Of a DNA stretch of 64,000 nucleotides, positions 1-7,085 are shown one piece after another; the stretch's first letter is position 1, and each line of letters starts with the position of its first letter. The DNA is taken from assembly GCF_000420485.1 (NCBI RefSeq), contig NZ_ATVA01000016.1, forward strand, positions 126,501 through 190,500. Direction: 5' to 3'. A program made the translations under genes and the position numbers. The notes beneath the pieces were generated by a model, which saw only the letters and a list, made by a program, of their open reading frames with translations, did no database searches and was not told the DNA's origin. This DNA comes from Paucidesulfovibrio longus DSM 6739. Its GTDB lineage: Bacteria; Desulfobacterota; Desulfovibrionia; Desulfovibrionales; Desulfovibrionaceae.

Positions 1-1563
1 ACGACCCACGGCCATCGCGTCATGGGCCCCGGCCCGTTCGAGGTCGCCGCTGCTGCGGACTATGTCCGCGTGGCCGAGGAGCAGGGCAGGGTCATGCTTG
101 ATCCGGCCCGGCGCATGCAGGTCGTGCGCGAGCGCGGCGCGGCCCTGGCCGAGGCGAAGGGCGGAGAGGTCGTCTGGAACGACGGGCTGCTTCAGGAGGT
201 GTCCAACCTCGTGGAACTTCCCGTGCCCGTGCTCGGCGACATCGATCCGATCTATCTCGAACTGCCCGCCGAGGTGCTGCTGACCTCCATGCAGAGCCAT
301 CAGAAGAGCTTCGGCGTGCGCGGCAAGGACGGCACGCTTCTGCCCCATTTCCTGACCACCCTGAACATCGAGCCTTCGGATCCGGCTCTGGTCAAGAAGG
401 GCTGGGAGCGCGTACTCAAGGCCCGGCTGGAGGACGCCCGCTTCTTCTGGGAGGCGGATACCGGCACGGATTTCCAGGTCTGGCTGGACAAGCTGGAAAG
501 CGTCGTCTTTCTCGGCCCTCTGGGCAGCATGGGCGACAAGTCCCGCCGTCTGGAACGTCTTTGCCGCCGGATCGGCGAGGCGCTCAGCGTCTCCAGGAAC
601 ATCCTGCCCGGCGAGATCGCGGATTTCGCCAAAGCCGGGCGCATGGCCAAGGCGGACCTCGTGTCCGAGATGGTCAACGAGTTCGACACGCTTCAGGGCG
701 TCATGGGCGGCATCTACGCCGAGCGGGCCGGAATGGGCTCCCTCGTGTCCGAGGCCCTCAAGGAGCAGTATCTGCCCGCCGGTCCGGATTCTCCGGTCCC
801 GTCGAGTCTCGCGGGCGCGGTGCTGTCCATGGCGGACAAGGCCGACACCCTGGCGGGCTGCTTCGGCCTGGGCAAGATTCCCACCGGAGCCAACGATCCG
901 TATGCGCTTCGGCGTTGCGCCCTCGGCATCTGCCGGATCATCATGGAACATGGCCTGGCCCTGGACGTGCGCGAGCTGCTGGGCTGGGCCCTGGAAGGCT
1001 ACACCGACGTGAAGTGGAAGCTTCCCGTCGGCGAGGCCCTGGACAAGCTGGTGGACTTCTTCGGCCAGCGTCTGCGCGCGCTGTTCGCGGGGCGCGGCAT
1101 GAGCGTGCTCGTTGTGGACGCGGCCCTGGGCGCTGGATTCGACGACATCCGGACCCTGGAACTGCGCGTCGCCGCCCTGGAAGCCTTCAGCAAGGAGCCG
1201 GATTTCGAGCAGGCCGTGCTGACCTTCAAGCGTGCGGCCAACATCATCCGCAAGCAGGGCGAGGAAGCCGGGCAGGAGCTGACGGGACGCTACGATGCCG
1301 CGCTCTTTGCCGAGGAGCAGGAAAAAGCCCTGGCCGAACGGCTGGAAAAATCCGAAAGCCGTTTCGAGGAACTGTGGGCCGCCGATGATTTCGCGGGACT
1401 GCTCGGATTGCTGCGGGAGCTGCGTCCCTCTGTGGACGCTTTCTTCGACGGCGTCATGGTCATCTGCGACGACCAGGCCGTGCGGCGCAATCGTCTGAAC
1501 CTGCTCAAGTCCCTGGTGGATCGTCTCGGCAGGCTGGCGGATTTCAGCGCCTTGCAAGTCTAG
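1..1563 (+). CDS. glyS: Glycyl-tRNA synthetase beta subunit, 5' end outside window
   Basis: The reading frame is open from base 1, starting within the conserved THGHR-x-GPGPFEVA region, and ends at 1563; about 520 residues of a family usually near 690 are present, so roughly the first 170 lie upstream. GlyS is the large subunit of the alpha2-beta2 enzyme that charges tRNA-Gly. The middle shows the HD-like region of the family (MADKADTLAGCFGLGKIPTGANDPYALRR), here recognised by the ADKADTLAG and PTGANDPYALRR blocks, and the C-terminus carries the DALR-like anticodon-binding domain ending in LLKSLVDRLGRLADFSAL. glyQ is expected just upstream. It is followed by rpsT with its own promoter. Identification rests on these family blocks and is secure. 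Confidence 0.96.
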   Translation, partial: TTHGHRVMGPGPFEVAAAADYVRVAEEQGRVMLDPARRMQVVRERGAALAEAKGGEVVWNDGLLQEVSNLVELPVPVLGDIDPIYLELPAEVLLTSMQSHQKSFGVRGKDGTLLPHFLTTLNIEPSDPALVKKGWERVLKARLEDARFFWEADTGTDFQVWLDKLESVVFLGPLGSMGDKSRRLERLCRRIGEALSVSRNILPGEIADFAKAGRMAKADLVSEMVNEFDTLQGVMGGIYAERAGMGSLVSEALKEQYLPAGPDSPVPSSLAGAVLSMADKADTLAGCFGLGKIPTGANDPYALRRCALGICRIIMEHGLALDVRELLGWALEGYTDVKWKLPVGEALDKLVDFFGQRLRALFAGRGMSVLVVDAALGAGFDDIRTLELRVAALEAFSKEPDFEQAVLTFKRAANIIRKQGEEAGQELTGRYDAALFAEEQEKALAERLEKSESRFEELWAADDFAGLLGLLRELRPSVDAFFDGVMVICDDQAVRRNRLNLLKSLVDRLGRLADFSALQV

Positions 1564-1591
1564 AAAATCATGCGAAGGTCCGGCTCGCGGG

Positions 1592-1618
1592 TTGACACCG
1601 CTGAAAAGAGCGTATAAA
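1592..1618 (+). promoter_or_regulatory. Predicted sigma-70 promoter of rpsT
   Basis: A perfect -35 TTGACA at 1592-1597 is followed after 15 bp by TATAAA at 1613-1618, about 90 bp before the rpsT start. The 15-bp spacer is shorter than the usual 16-18 and recurs at two other promoters in this window. Confidence 0.55.
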
Positions 1619-1706
1619 GGACCACTTTCAGTTCAGCGAGTAGCAGTGTGCGCACGTCGCACGTAACATAAGATTTACAGCAACGAAAAAGCAGGAGAGA
1701 ATACTC

Positions 1707-1970
1707 TTGGCCAACCACAAGTCCGCCATCAAGAGGCATCGCCAGAGCCTGAAGCGCCGCGATCGCAACCGCGCCACCAAGACCCGCATCAAGAACGTGG
1801 TCAAGGCCGTGCGCCAGGCCCTCGAACAGAACGACAAGGAGCAGGCTGCCGCCGCTCTGCAGAACGCCGCGTCCATGCTGGACAAGGCTTCCACCAAGAA
1901 GGTCGTTCACTGGCGCAATGCTTCCCGTCGCATCGCCCGCCTTCAGCAGGCCGTGAACAAGCTCGACTAG
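1707..1970 (+). CDS. rpsT: 30S ribosomal protein S20
   Basis: The 87-residue basic protein begins [14 protein letters not shown] and ends in the VNKLD helix typical of S20, which binds 16S rRNA early in 30S assembly. The start is TTG at 1707, preceded by AGGAGA at 1693-1698; no upstream in-frame ATG fits better. In E. coli rpsT the start codon is also UUG and takes part in translational self-control, so the same rare start here may be functional rather than accidental (inference). A promoter lies at 1592-1618 and a strong terminator follows at 2005-2034, so the gene is a single transcription unit. Confidence 0.97.
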   Translation: MANHKSAIKRHRQSLKRRDRNRATKTRIKNVVKAVRQALEQNDKEQAAAALQNAASMLDKASTKKVVHWRNASRRIARLQQAVNKLD

Positions 1971-2004
1971 TTCGGGTTCTGTTCTGCGGAATTCAGTTCG
2001 CATC

Positions 2005-2034
2005 GCCCGCCGCGCTCCGCGCGGCGGGCTTTTT
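2005..2034 (+). terminator. Intrinsic terminator after rpsT
   Basis: A perfect 10-bp GC stem (2005-2014 with 2020-2029) closes a 5-base loop and is followed by TTTTT. It sits between rpsT and the converging regulator gene. Confidence 0.9.
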
Positions 2035-2053
2035 GCGTTGCGTGGAAAACGTC

Positions 2054-2737
2054 TCAGAGCTGTTCGAGACCGGCGGCCAGGGATTCGAGCACATCCATGT
2101 TCAGCAAGGTGATTTCGCGCCCGTGAACCTGGATGATTTCCTGCTCGGCCATCTTCTTGAGCGTGCGCGACAGGGTTTCCTGGATGGTGCCGAGATAGGA
2201 CGCGATCTGCCCCTTGGCCATGTCCAGCCGCAGGGTGTCCGTCTCCTGGGTGTCGGCCAGGAGCAGGAGATAGGCGGCCAGCCGCTGCGGAACCTCCTTG
2301 AGGCTCAGGGCGGCGACCTGGCTGACCAGAATGCGCAGACGCCCCGCGAGCAGGGCGATCATGTTCATGCCCAGGTCCGGCTCCTTGAGGATCAGCGACC
2401 GAAAGGCGTCGCGCCGGAAGAAGAGCAGCCTGGTCCGTTCCAGGGCCTGCGCGCTGGCCGGGAAGGTGCTGCCCTGAAACATGGGCACTTCGCCGAGGGC
2501 GTCGCCCGGACCCCAGACGTGGATGATCTGCTCCTTGCCCGATATGGCGGATCGGTAGACTTTGACCCGGCCTTCCATGACCACGTAGAAGCCGTTGGCC
2601 TCGTCCCCGGCCTGGAATATCTCTTCTTTTTTTTCCATGACGCGCGGCAGGGCGATGCCGGCGAGAGCCTTGATCTGTTCCGGAGGCAGACCGTTGAAAA
2701 GCGTTACCGCCTTGAGCGCATCCATCATTTCGTTCAT
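2054..2737 (-). CDS. hcpR: Crp/Fnr-family regulator, HcpR-like
   Basis: This 227-residue protein has an N-terminal cyclic-nucleotide-binding fold (about 10-125) and a C-terminal winged helix (about 155-225). The recognition helix reads GTIQETLSRTL, keeping the E-x2-SR contacts that in FNR read the TTGA half-site. It contains no cysteine at all, so it cannot hold the FNR iron-sulfur cluster. HcpR proteins of sulfate reducers sense nitrosative stress, and haem/NO sensing is reported for members of that family, which fits. A TTGAC-N4-GTCAG palindrome lies 34 bp upstream of the start, and two related sites stand before neighbouring redox genes, so self-control and local regulation are likely (inference). 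A different Crp/Fnr subgroup cannot be excluded without a tree. Confidence 0.8.
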   Translation of the reverse strand: MNEMMDALKAVTLFNGLPPEQIKALAGIALPRVMEKKEEIFQAGDEANGFYVVMEGRVKVYRSAISGKEQIIHVWGPGDALGEVPMFQGSTFPASAQALERTRLLFFRRDAFRSLILKEPDLGMNMIALLAGRLRILVSQVAALSLKEVPQRLAAYLLLLADTQETDTLRLDMAKGQIASYLGTIQETLSRTLKKMAEQEIIQVHGREITLLNMDVLESLAAGLEQL

Positions 2738-2770
2738 GCCTCGATCCTCTCACATTTTTTCAAAACGATC

Positions 2771-2786
2771 TTTGACCCAAGTCAGG
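2771..2786. promoter_or_regulatory. HcpR/FNR-type box between the regulator and the divergent redox operon
   Basis: The sequence TTTGACCCAAGTCAGG matches TTGAC-N4-GTCAA with one arm mismatch. On the plus strand a -10-like GATAGT lies at 2808-2813, about 32 bp from the dyad centre, which suits class II activation of the operon starting at 2906. For the minus-strand regulator the box is only 34 bp from the start codon, which suits repression. Confidence 0.6.
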
Positions 2787-2905
2787 GCAGGTGTCAAAGT
2801 AATCGGCGATAGTGCTGAAAAAGGCGTGCTGTTGTGGCGCGTTGCGTATTTGTGGCGAGGATCCTGGCCTTTGGATCGGCCCTTCGTTCAAGCCCTGGAG
2901 TGCAT

Positions 2906-3574
2906 ATGAAGATAGTTCCGGCATACCTGTTCGATACCTGCCGGGGAGCGCGTTCCGGCCAGTGCCCCCACCTGCTGCCGGTTGCGCCGGAGTTCGAGCC
3001 TCGGCTGGAAGGCGTGATCTGCGAGTCCGGCTGGCCTGAATTCCTGGAGGAAAGCTATGCCGGAAAGCACCATTACCACCATGCCTTCCGGGTCGCCGTG
3101 TCCGGTTGCCCGAACGGCTGCTCCCGGCCGCATATCCAGGATATCGGCCTGATCCGTTCCATGCGGCCCGTCCTTGACCCGGAGCGTTGCTCCTCATGCG
3201 GGATTTGCGGGCAGTCCTGCCCGGACAGCGCCATCCTCATGCGCACGGCCTCTGAAATGGGCCTGGAAGGGGCGCAGATGCTCCCGGAGATTGATCCGGG
3301 ACTCTGTCTTCGCTGCGGACACTGCGTGCGCGTCTGCCCCACGGGAGCGATGCGTGCGGCGGAAGAGGGCTGGCGCATCGTGGTGGGCGGACGGCTCGGC
3401 AGGCGTCCCGCCCTGGGCCGGGAATTGCCGGGGCTGCATTCCGACGAGGAGGCGCTGGAAGTGGTCGAGCGGGCCTTGCGGCTGTACATGGACAACTGGC
3501 GCAGGGGCCTGCGCTTTGGCGTGCTGCTCGATGAAACGGGCCTGGAGCCGCTCTCTTCGGGAGTGCGGATATGA
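2906..3574 (+). CDS. Sulfite-reductase-like protein with two [4Fe-4S] ferredoxin motifs (AsrC-like, short)
   Basis: The 222-residue protein starts at ATG 2906, with GGAG five bases upstream; a longer frame from 2834 has no ribosome site. It contains the siroheme/[4Fe-4S]-type motif SGCPNGCSRP near residue 67 and then two ferredoxin motifs, CSSCGICGQSCP and CLRCGHCVRVCP. This order resembles the C-terminal half of anaerobic sulfite reductase subunit C and related nitrite/sulfite reductase 4Fe-4S proteins, but the usual upstream C-x5-C pair is absent; C-x7-C (CRGARSGQC) at the N-terminus is the nearest candidate. It is probably cytoplasmic and passes electrons to or from the membrane protein encoded next, whose start overlaps its stop (ATGA). 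The substrate is unknown. Confidence 0.7.
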   Translation: MKIVPAYLFDTCRGARSGQCPHLLPVAPEFEPRLEGVICESGWPEFLEESYAGKHHYHHAFRVAVSGCPNGCSRPHIQDIGLIRSMRPVLDPERCSSCGICGQSCPDSAILMRTASEMGLEGAQMLPEIDPGLCLRCGHCVRVCPTGAMRAAEEGWRIVVGGRLGRRPALGRELPGLHSDEEALEVVERALRLYMDNWRRGLRFGVLLDETGLEPLSSGVRI

Positions 3575-4938
3575 ATAGGCTGGCGCCTGTCCTGGCCTCT
3601 TTGGCTCTGATCCTGCTCGGAGCCCATGCACTGCGCCTGGGACGGCCCGGGGTGTCCGCCGCCTGTCTTGGGCTTCTGGTTCTGGCCTGGAGATCGGAGG
3701 GGGGGCGGAAGGGCGAACCGGGACGCGGCGCATCCTGGGTGCGCTGGGCGCTCCTTGCCGTTCTGGCGGTCGGGGCGGTCGTCTGGACCCAGACGGCGGC
3801 GGATCTGATTCGGTTCCGGCTGGACGCGGGCCTGCCCTGGTTCCGGCTGGCCGCGATCATGAGCGGAGTCTGCCTTCTGAATTTGTGCGCCTTGGCCGTG
3901 TTGCTGGCCGCTCCCGGACGTCGGCGGTATTCGGGCGATGCCGAGTACGGATTTTTCCGCGCCGCGATATTCCTGCTCGTGGCGGCGCTGCTGTTCGTCA
4001 GCGAGATCAAGACGCCGTTCCCGATCCTGCTGCTGGAGCGCTATCTGCCGGGATGGGGAGGACTTGAGATCTTCGCGCTGGCGCTTTACGCCCAATGGGT
4101 AGCCGGACGCATGATCGCGCCCCGCGCCGCCCGCAAGATTCGCCCCCGCATTTGGGGCCTGTTCAGCGTTGTCTTTTTCCTGCAACTGGGTCTGGGACTG
4201 CTCGGACTGGACCGGATGCTCATGACCGGAACCCTGCACCTGCCCGTGCCCGCGCTCATCGTGGGCGGCCCGATTTTCCGGGCGGGCGGCTGGTTCATGC
4301 TCATCCTGTATCTTTCCACCGTGCTCCTGGTGGGGCCTGCCTGGTGCAGCCATCTCTGCTACGTGGGCGCGTGGGACGATGCCGCTTCCCGGCTCGGCCC
4401 CAAGCGTCCCGTATCCGGATTTCTCGACCGCAGGTTCCTGGGGCTGCGCATCACCTTCCTTGCCCGTGCAGCGACCCTTGTCTTGACGGTGGCTGTCGCG
4501 CTGGGATTGCGGTTGGCGGGCGTTCCCGGCCTGACGGCGGTCTGGGCGGCTGCCGCGTTCGGTCTTGGAGGCGTGGCCGCCATGGGGCTGCTCTCGCGCA
4601 GGAGCGGAAGCATGGTGCACTGTTCGGCCTATTGTCCCATAGGGCTTGTCGGCAATCTGCTCGGACGGCTGCTGCCCTGGCGGGTGCGCATGAACGGCCA
4701 GTGCACGCGCTGCGGCGTCTGCGCCACGGCTTGCCGCTACGGCGCGCTTCTGCCGGAAGACATCGAGGCGGGGCGTCCCGGATTGTCGTGCACGCTCTGC
4801 GGCGACTGCGTGGGAGTCTGCGCGCACGGAGCCATGGGATACCGTTTTCCGGGATTGCGTGCGGACACGGCCCGGCTGACGTTTCTCGCGCTCGTGGTCA
4901 CGCTGCATGCCGTGTTCCTCGGAGTGGCCCGGGTTTGA
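3571..4938 (+). CDS. NapH/NosR-like membrane polyferredoxin
   Basis: This 455-residue protein has about ten hydrophobic segments. A membrane-embedded cysteine pair, CSHLC near residue 260, is followed by HCSAYCPIG near 350, both typical of the NapH/NosR/RdxA family. The C-terminal cytoplasmic part carries two [4Fe-4S] motifs, CTRCGVCATACRYG and CTLCGDCVGVCAHG. Such proteins take electrons from quinol or redox partners and deliver them to soluble or periplasmic reductases. Its ATG overlaps the stop of the preceding ferredoxin-like gene, so the two are translationally coupled and probably form one complex. The actual electron acceptor is not encoded in an obvious way here. Function is inferred from domain order only. 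Confidence 0.75.
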   Translation: MNRLAPVLASLALILLGAHALRLGRPGVSAACLGLLVLAWRSEGGRKGEPGRGASWVRWALLAVLAVGAVVWTQTAADLIRFRLDAGLPWFRLAAIMSGVCLLNLCALAVLLAAPGRRRYSGDAEYGFFRAAIFLLVAALLFVSEIKTPFPILLLERYLPGWGGLEIFALALYAQWVAGRMIAPRAARKIRPRIWGLFSVVFFLQLGLGLLGLDRMLMTGTLHLPVPALIVGGPIFRAGGWFMLILYLSTVLLVGPAWCSHLCYVGAWDDAASRLGPKRPVSGFLDRRFLGLRITFLARAATLVLTVAVALGLRLAGVPGLTAVWAAAAFGLGGVAAMGLLSRRSGSMVHCSAYCPIGLVGNLLGRLLPWRVRMNGQCTRCGVCATACRYGALLPEDIEAGRPGLSCTLCGDCVGVCAHGAMGYRFPGLRADTARLTFLALVVTLHAVFLGVARV

Positions 4939-4943
4939 CAAAG

Positions 4944-4958
4944 TGGGAATTATTCCCA
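4944..4958. promoter_or_regulatory. 15-bp perfect palindrome upstream of the ferredoxin gene
   Basis: TGGGAATTATTCCCA is symmetric about one central base and lies right after the stop of the NapH-like gene, 3 bp before the HcpR-type box. With a one-base loop it cannot form a useful terminator, so an operator for a second regulator is more likely. The regulator is unknown. Confidence 0.4.
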
Positions 4959-4960
4959 TC

Positions 4961-4976
4961 TTTGATTTGGGTCAAA
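4961..4976. promoter_or_regulatory. HcpR/FNR-type box upstream of the ferredoxin gene
   Basis: TTTGATTTGGGTCAAA fits TTGA(T/C)-N4-GTCAA and is centred 73 bp before the ATG of the 5042 gene. No convincing -10 stands at the class II distance; GATACA at 5021-5026 is the closest alternative. Confidence 0.6.
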
Positions 4977-5041
4977 TACACTTCGGCCCGGCTGGGGCAG
5001 GGTGGGGCTGCGAGATTCGGGATACAACCAGGAGATGAATT

Positions 5042-5806
5042 ATGATCGCCAAGCGAGAAATCGTCAGGATAGATGAAGAACTGTGCGACGGCTGCGGCCT
5101 TTGCGTGCCGAACTGCGCCGAAGGAGCCATCCGCGTCGTGGACGGCAAGGCGCGCATCGTCGCGGATAAATATTGCGATGGGCTGGGCGCCTGCCTCGGC
5201 CACTGCCCGAAGGGCGCGCTTACCATCGAGGTGCGCGAAGCGGACGAGTTCGACGAGCAGGCCGTGGAGCAATTGCTGGCCGCTGAAAAGGCGAAGCAGG
5301 CCGAACCGGCCGCTGCCCATGCGCCGCGTCCGGGAGGCTGCCCTTCGGCCAGGCTGATGTCGCTCAGCCCTTGCGACCAGGCCAACGTCCCCACGGGACG
5401 GACCGGCGCAACGGACGCGGTTTCGGCTCTGAGCCACTGGCCCATCCAGATCCGGCTCGTTCCCGCGGATGCGCCGTTCCTCAAGGGCGCGAACCTGCTG
5501 CTCACGGCGGATTGCGTGGCCGTGTCCCTGCCGGACTACCATTCCACCTGGCTTCCGGGACGCAAGGTGCTCATGGGCTGCCCCAAGTTCGACGACGCGG
5601 AAATGTACATCGAGCGGCTGGCCGCCGTGTTCCGCGAAAACGAGCTTCGGTCCGTGACCGTTCTGGAGATGGAAGTACCCTGCTGCGCCAACATGGGACG
5701 AATCACGGCCGAGGCCGTGCGACGCAGCGGCAGAAAGATGTCTTTTCAGCGCGTGATCGTGGCTCGCGAGGGCCGCGTGCTGGCGCGCGAGACCGTGACC
5801 CCATAG
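5042..5806 (+). CDS. 2x[4Fe-4S] ferredoxin-type protein of the hcp-associated family
   Basis: The 254-residue protein opens with a ferredoxin domain: CDGCGLCVPNCAEG near residue 15 and CDGLGACLGHCPKG near residue 44, the second with a changed spacing. The rest forms a conserved C-terminal domain with cysteine pairs (GCPS near residue 100, GCPKFDD near 180, PCCANM near 218). Proteins of this layout are encoded beside hybrid cluster protein (hcp) genes in anaerobes and are thought to supply it with electrons. No hcp lies in this window, so the partner may be elsewhere or may be one of the neighbouring reductases. An HcpR-type box and a separate palindrome precede it. The start has AGGAG six bases upstream. 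Confidence 0.75.
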   Translation: MIAKREIVRIDEELCDGCGLCVPNCAEGAIRVVDGKARIVADKYCDGLGACLGHCPKGALTIEVREADEFDEQAVEQLLAAEKAKQAEPAAAHAPRPGGCPSARLMSLSPCDQANVPTGRTGATDAVSALSHWPIQIRLVPADAPFLKGANLLLTADCVAVSLPDYHSTWLPGRKVLMGCPKFDDAEMYIERLAAVFRENELRSVTVLEMEVPCCANMGRITAEAVRRSGRKMSFQRVIVAREGRVLARETVTP

Positions 5807-5855
5807 ACGGGTTTCGGTCCATGCCGGGGCGAAAGCCCCAAAGGGTGGTTGACTT

Positions 5856-6173
5856 ATGAGAAAGATCGATTTGCACGCGGAAAACGGGTTCAAGGATACG
5901 ACATTCTCCGTTTTCCATGCCCATGCTTCGCCGTATACCAAGGTGGTGAACTTCAACTTCGAACCCGGTCAGGAATTGCCGGTGCACTCCCACGACATCG
6001 AAGGAGAGCTGGTGCTCGCCGTGCTCGAGGGGGAGGGCGAATTCCTGGCCAAGGACGGCGCTTCCATGCCCGCCAAGGCCGGGGATGTGCTCATCTCGGA
6101 CATCGCCGAACCCCACGGCGTGCGCGCGGCCACGCGGATGCGCGTGCTCGTGGTCATCGCTCCGCCCATCTGA
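5856..6173 (+). CDS. Small single-domain cupin protein
   Basis: The 105-residue protein is a single beta-barrel cupin: motif 1 is HSHDIEGELVLAVLEGEGEF and motif 2 is GDVLISDIAEPHGVRA, giving two His, one Glu and a third His as a likely metal site. It follows the ferredoxin gene by 49 bp and ends at a terminator, so it is the last gene of that unit. Cupins of this size bind metals and small ligands or act as sensors; no substrate can be named. Co-transcription with the ferredoxin suggests a role in the same stress response (inference). Confidence 0.8.
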   Translation: MRKIDLHAENGFKDTTFSVFHAHASPYTKVVNFNFEPGQELPVHSHDIEGELVLAVLEGEGEFLAKDGASMPAKAGDVLISDIAEPHGVRAATRMRVLVVIAPPI

Positions 6174-6207
6174 GCGGGCCGGACCGAGGCTGTCTGATGG
6201 ACGTTCG

Positions 6208-6231
6208 AGCCGCCTTTCGGGGCGGCTTTTT
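6208..6231 (+). terminator. Intrinsic terminator after the cupin gene
   Basis: A 7-bp stem AGCCGCC/GGCGGCT (6208-6214, 6221-6227) with a 6-base loop runs into a T tract. Confidence 0.85.
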
Positions 6232-6304
6232 CATTTCCGGCGTTGCCTCGCTTCCTGGGGGCGGGTATCCTGGGCAACCGAATTTCAGCAAGGAGGAGAT
6301 GAAT

Positions 6305-6961
6305 ATGAACCAGGACAATCCCAAAGGCGCGATTTTGCAGCGCGACAAGAAAACCTACGCCATCGTGCCCCGCACGCCTGCCGGACTGATGACCCCGGAC
6401 CATCTGGAGGCCATCGCGCGGGTGGCGCGCAAGTATTCCGTACCTATTCTCAAGATCACCTCGGGCCAGCGCATGGCCCTGGTGGGCATCGAGAAGGAGG
6501 ACGTGGATTCGCTCTGGGCCGAGCTGAGCATGGAGGTGGGCGAGGCCACGGGCCTCTGCGTGCATTATGTCCAGGCTTGTCCGGGCACGGCCGTCTGCCG
6601 CCTGGGCCAGCGCGATTCCCTCGGCCTGGGGCTGGAACTGGAAAAGCTCTATGTGGGCAGGGAGCTGCCCGCGAAGGTCAAGATGGGCGTGTCCGGCTGC
6701 CCCATGTGCTGCGGGGAATCCTGGGTGCGCGACGTGGGTTTTGTCGGACGCAAGAACGGCTGGAGCGTGATGGTGGGCGGATCTTCCGCCGGGCGGCCGC
6801 GCATCGGCGACCTGCTTGCGGAAGAGCTGACGCGGGAGCAGGCCGTGGACTTGGCCGGACGTTTCCTGGACTACTATGCCGAGCACGCTCCCAAACGGCA
6901 TCGCACCGCGCTCTTTTTGGAGAAGCACGGCATCGAGGCGGTCAAGGCGGCATTGCTTTAA
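6305..6961 (+). CDS. Assimilatory-type (low-spin) sulfite reductase
   Basis: The 218-residue protein has the ferredoxin-like half domain (about 15-75) of sulfite/nitrite reductases, followed by the siroheme-[4Fe-4S] signature C-x5-C (ACPGTAVCRLG, near residue 90) and C-x3-C (SGCPMCCGES, near 130). Its length and layout match the small monomeric low-spin sulfite reductase described in Desulfovibrio vulgaris. It catalyses six-electron reduction of sulfite to sulfide and may also act on nitrite (family knowledge). Two in-frame ATGs exist; the second, at 6305, is chosen because AGGAGG at 6291-6296 has normal spacing to it but not to 6299. The gene is bracketed by terminators and is therefore probably expressed alone. 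Confidence 0.88.
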   Translation: MNQDNPKGAILQRDKKTYAIVPRTPAGLMTPDHLEAIARVARKYSVPILKITSGQRMALVGIEKEDVDSLWAELSMEVGEATGLCVHYVQACPGTAVCRLGQRDSLGLGLELEKLYVGRELPAKVKMGVSGCPMCCGESWVRDVGFVGRKNGWSVMVGGSSAGRPRIGDLLAEELTREQAVDLAGRFLDYYAEHAPKRHRTALFLEKHGIEAVKAALL

Positions 6962-7023
6962 GAGCTGCGGACCTCTTCGCCCTCAGGAGCCGGAAAGCCA
7001 TGCTCCTGCTGGACGGAAAAGCC

Positions 7024-7060
7024 AAGGCGGCCCCGCTCATGGAGCGGAGCCGCCTTTTTT
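7024..7060 (+). terminator. Intrinsic terminator after the sulfite reductase gene
   Basis: An 8-bp outer stem AAGGCGGC/GCCGCCTT with an inner CCGCTC/GAGCGG stem is followed by six T. It also separates the unit from the converging cytochrome gene. Confidence 0.85.
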
Positions 7061-7085
7061 GCGTTTCGTGTCGATGTCCGGCGGG

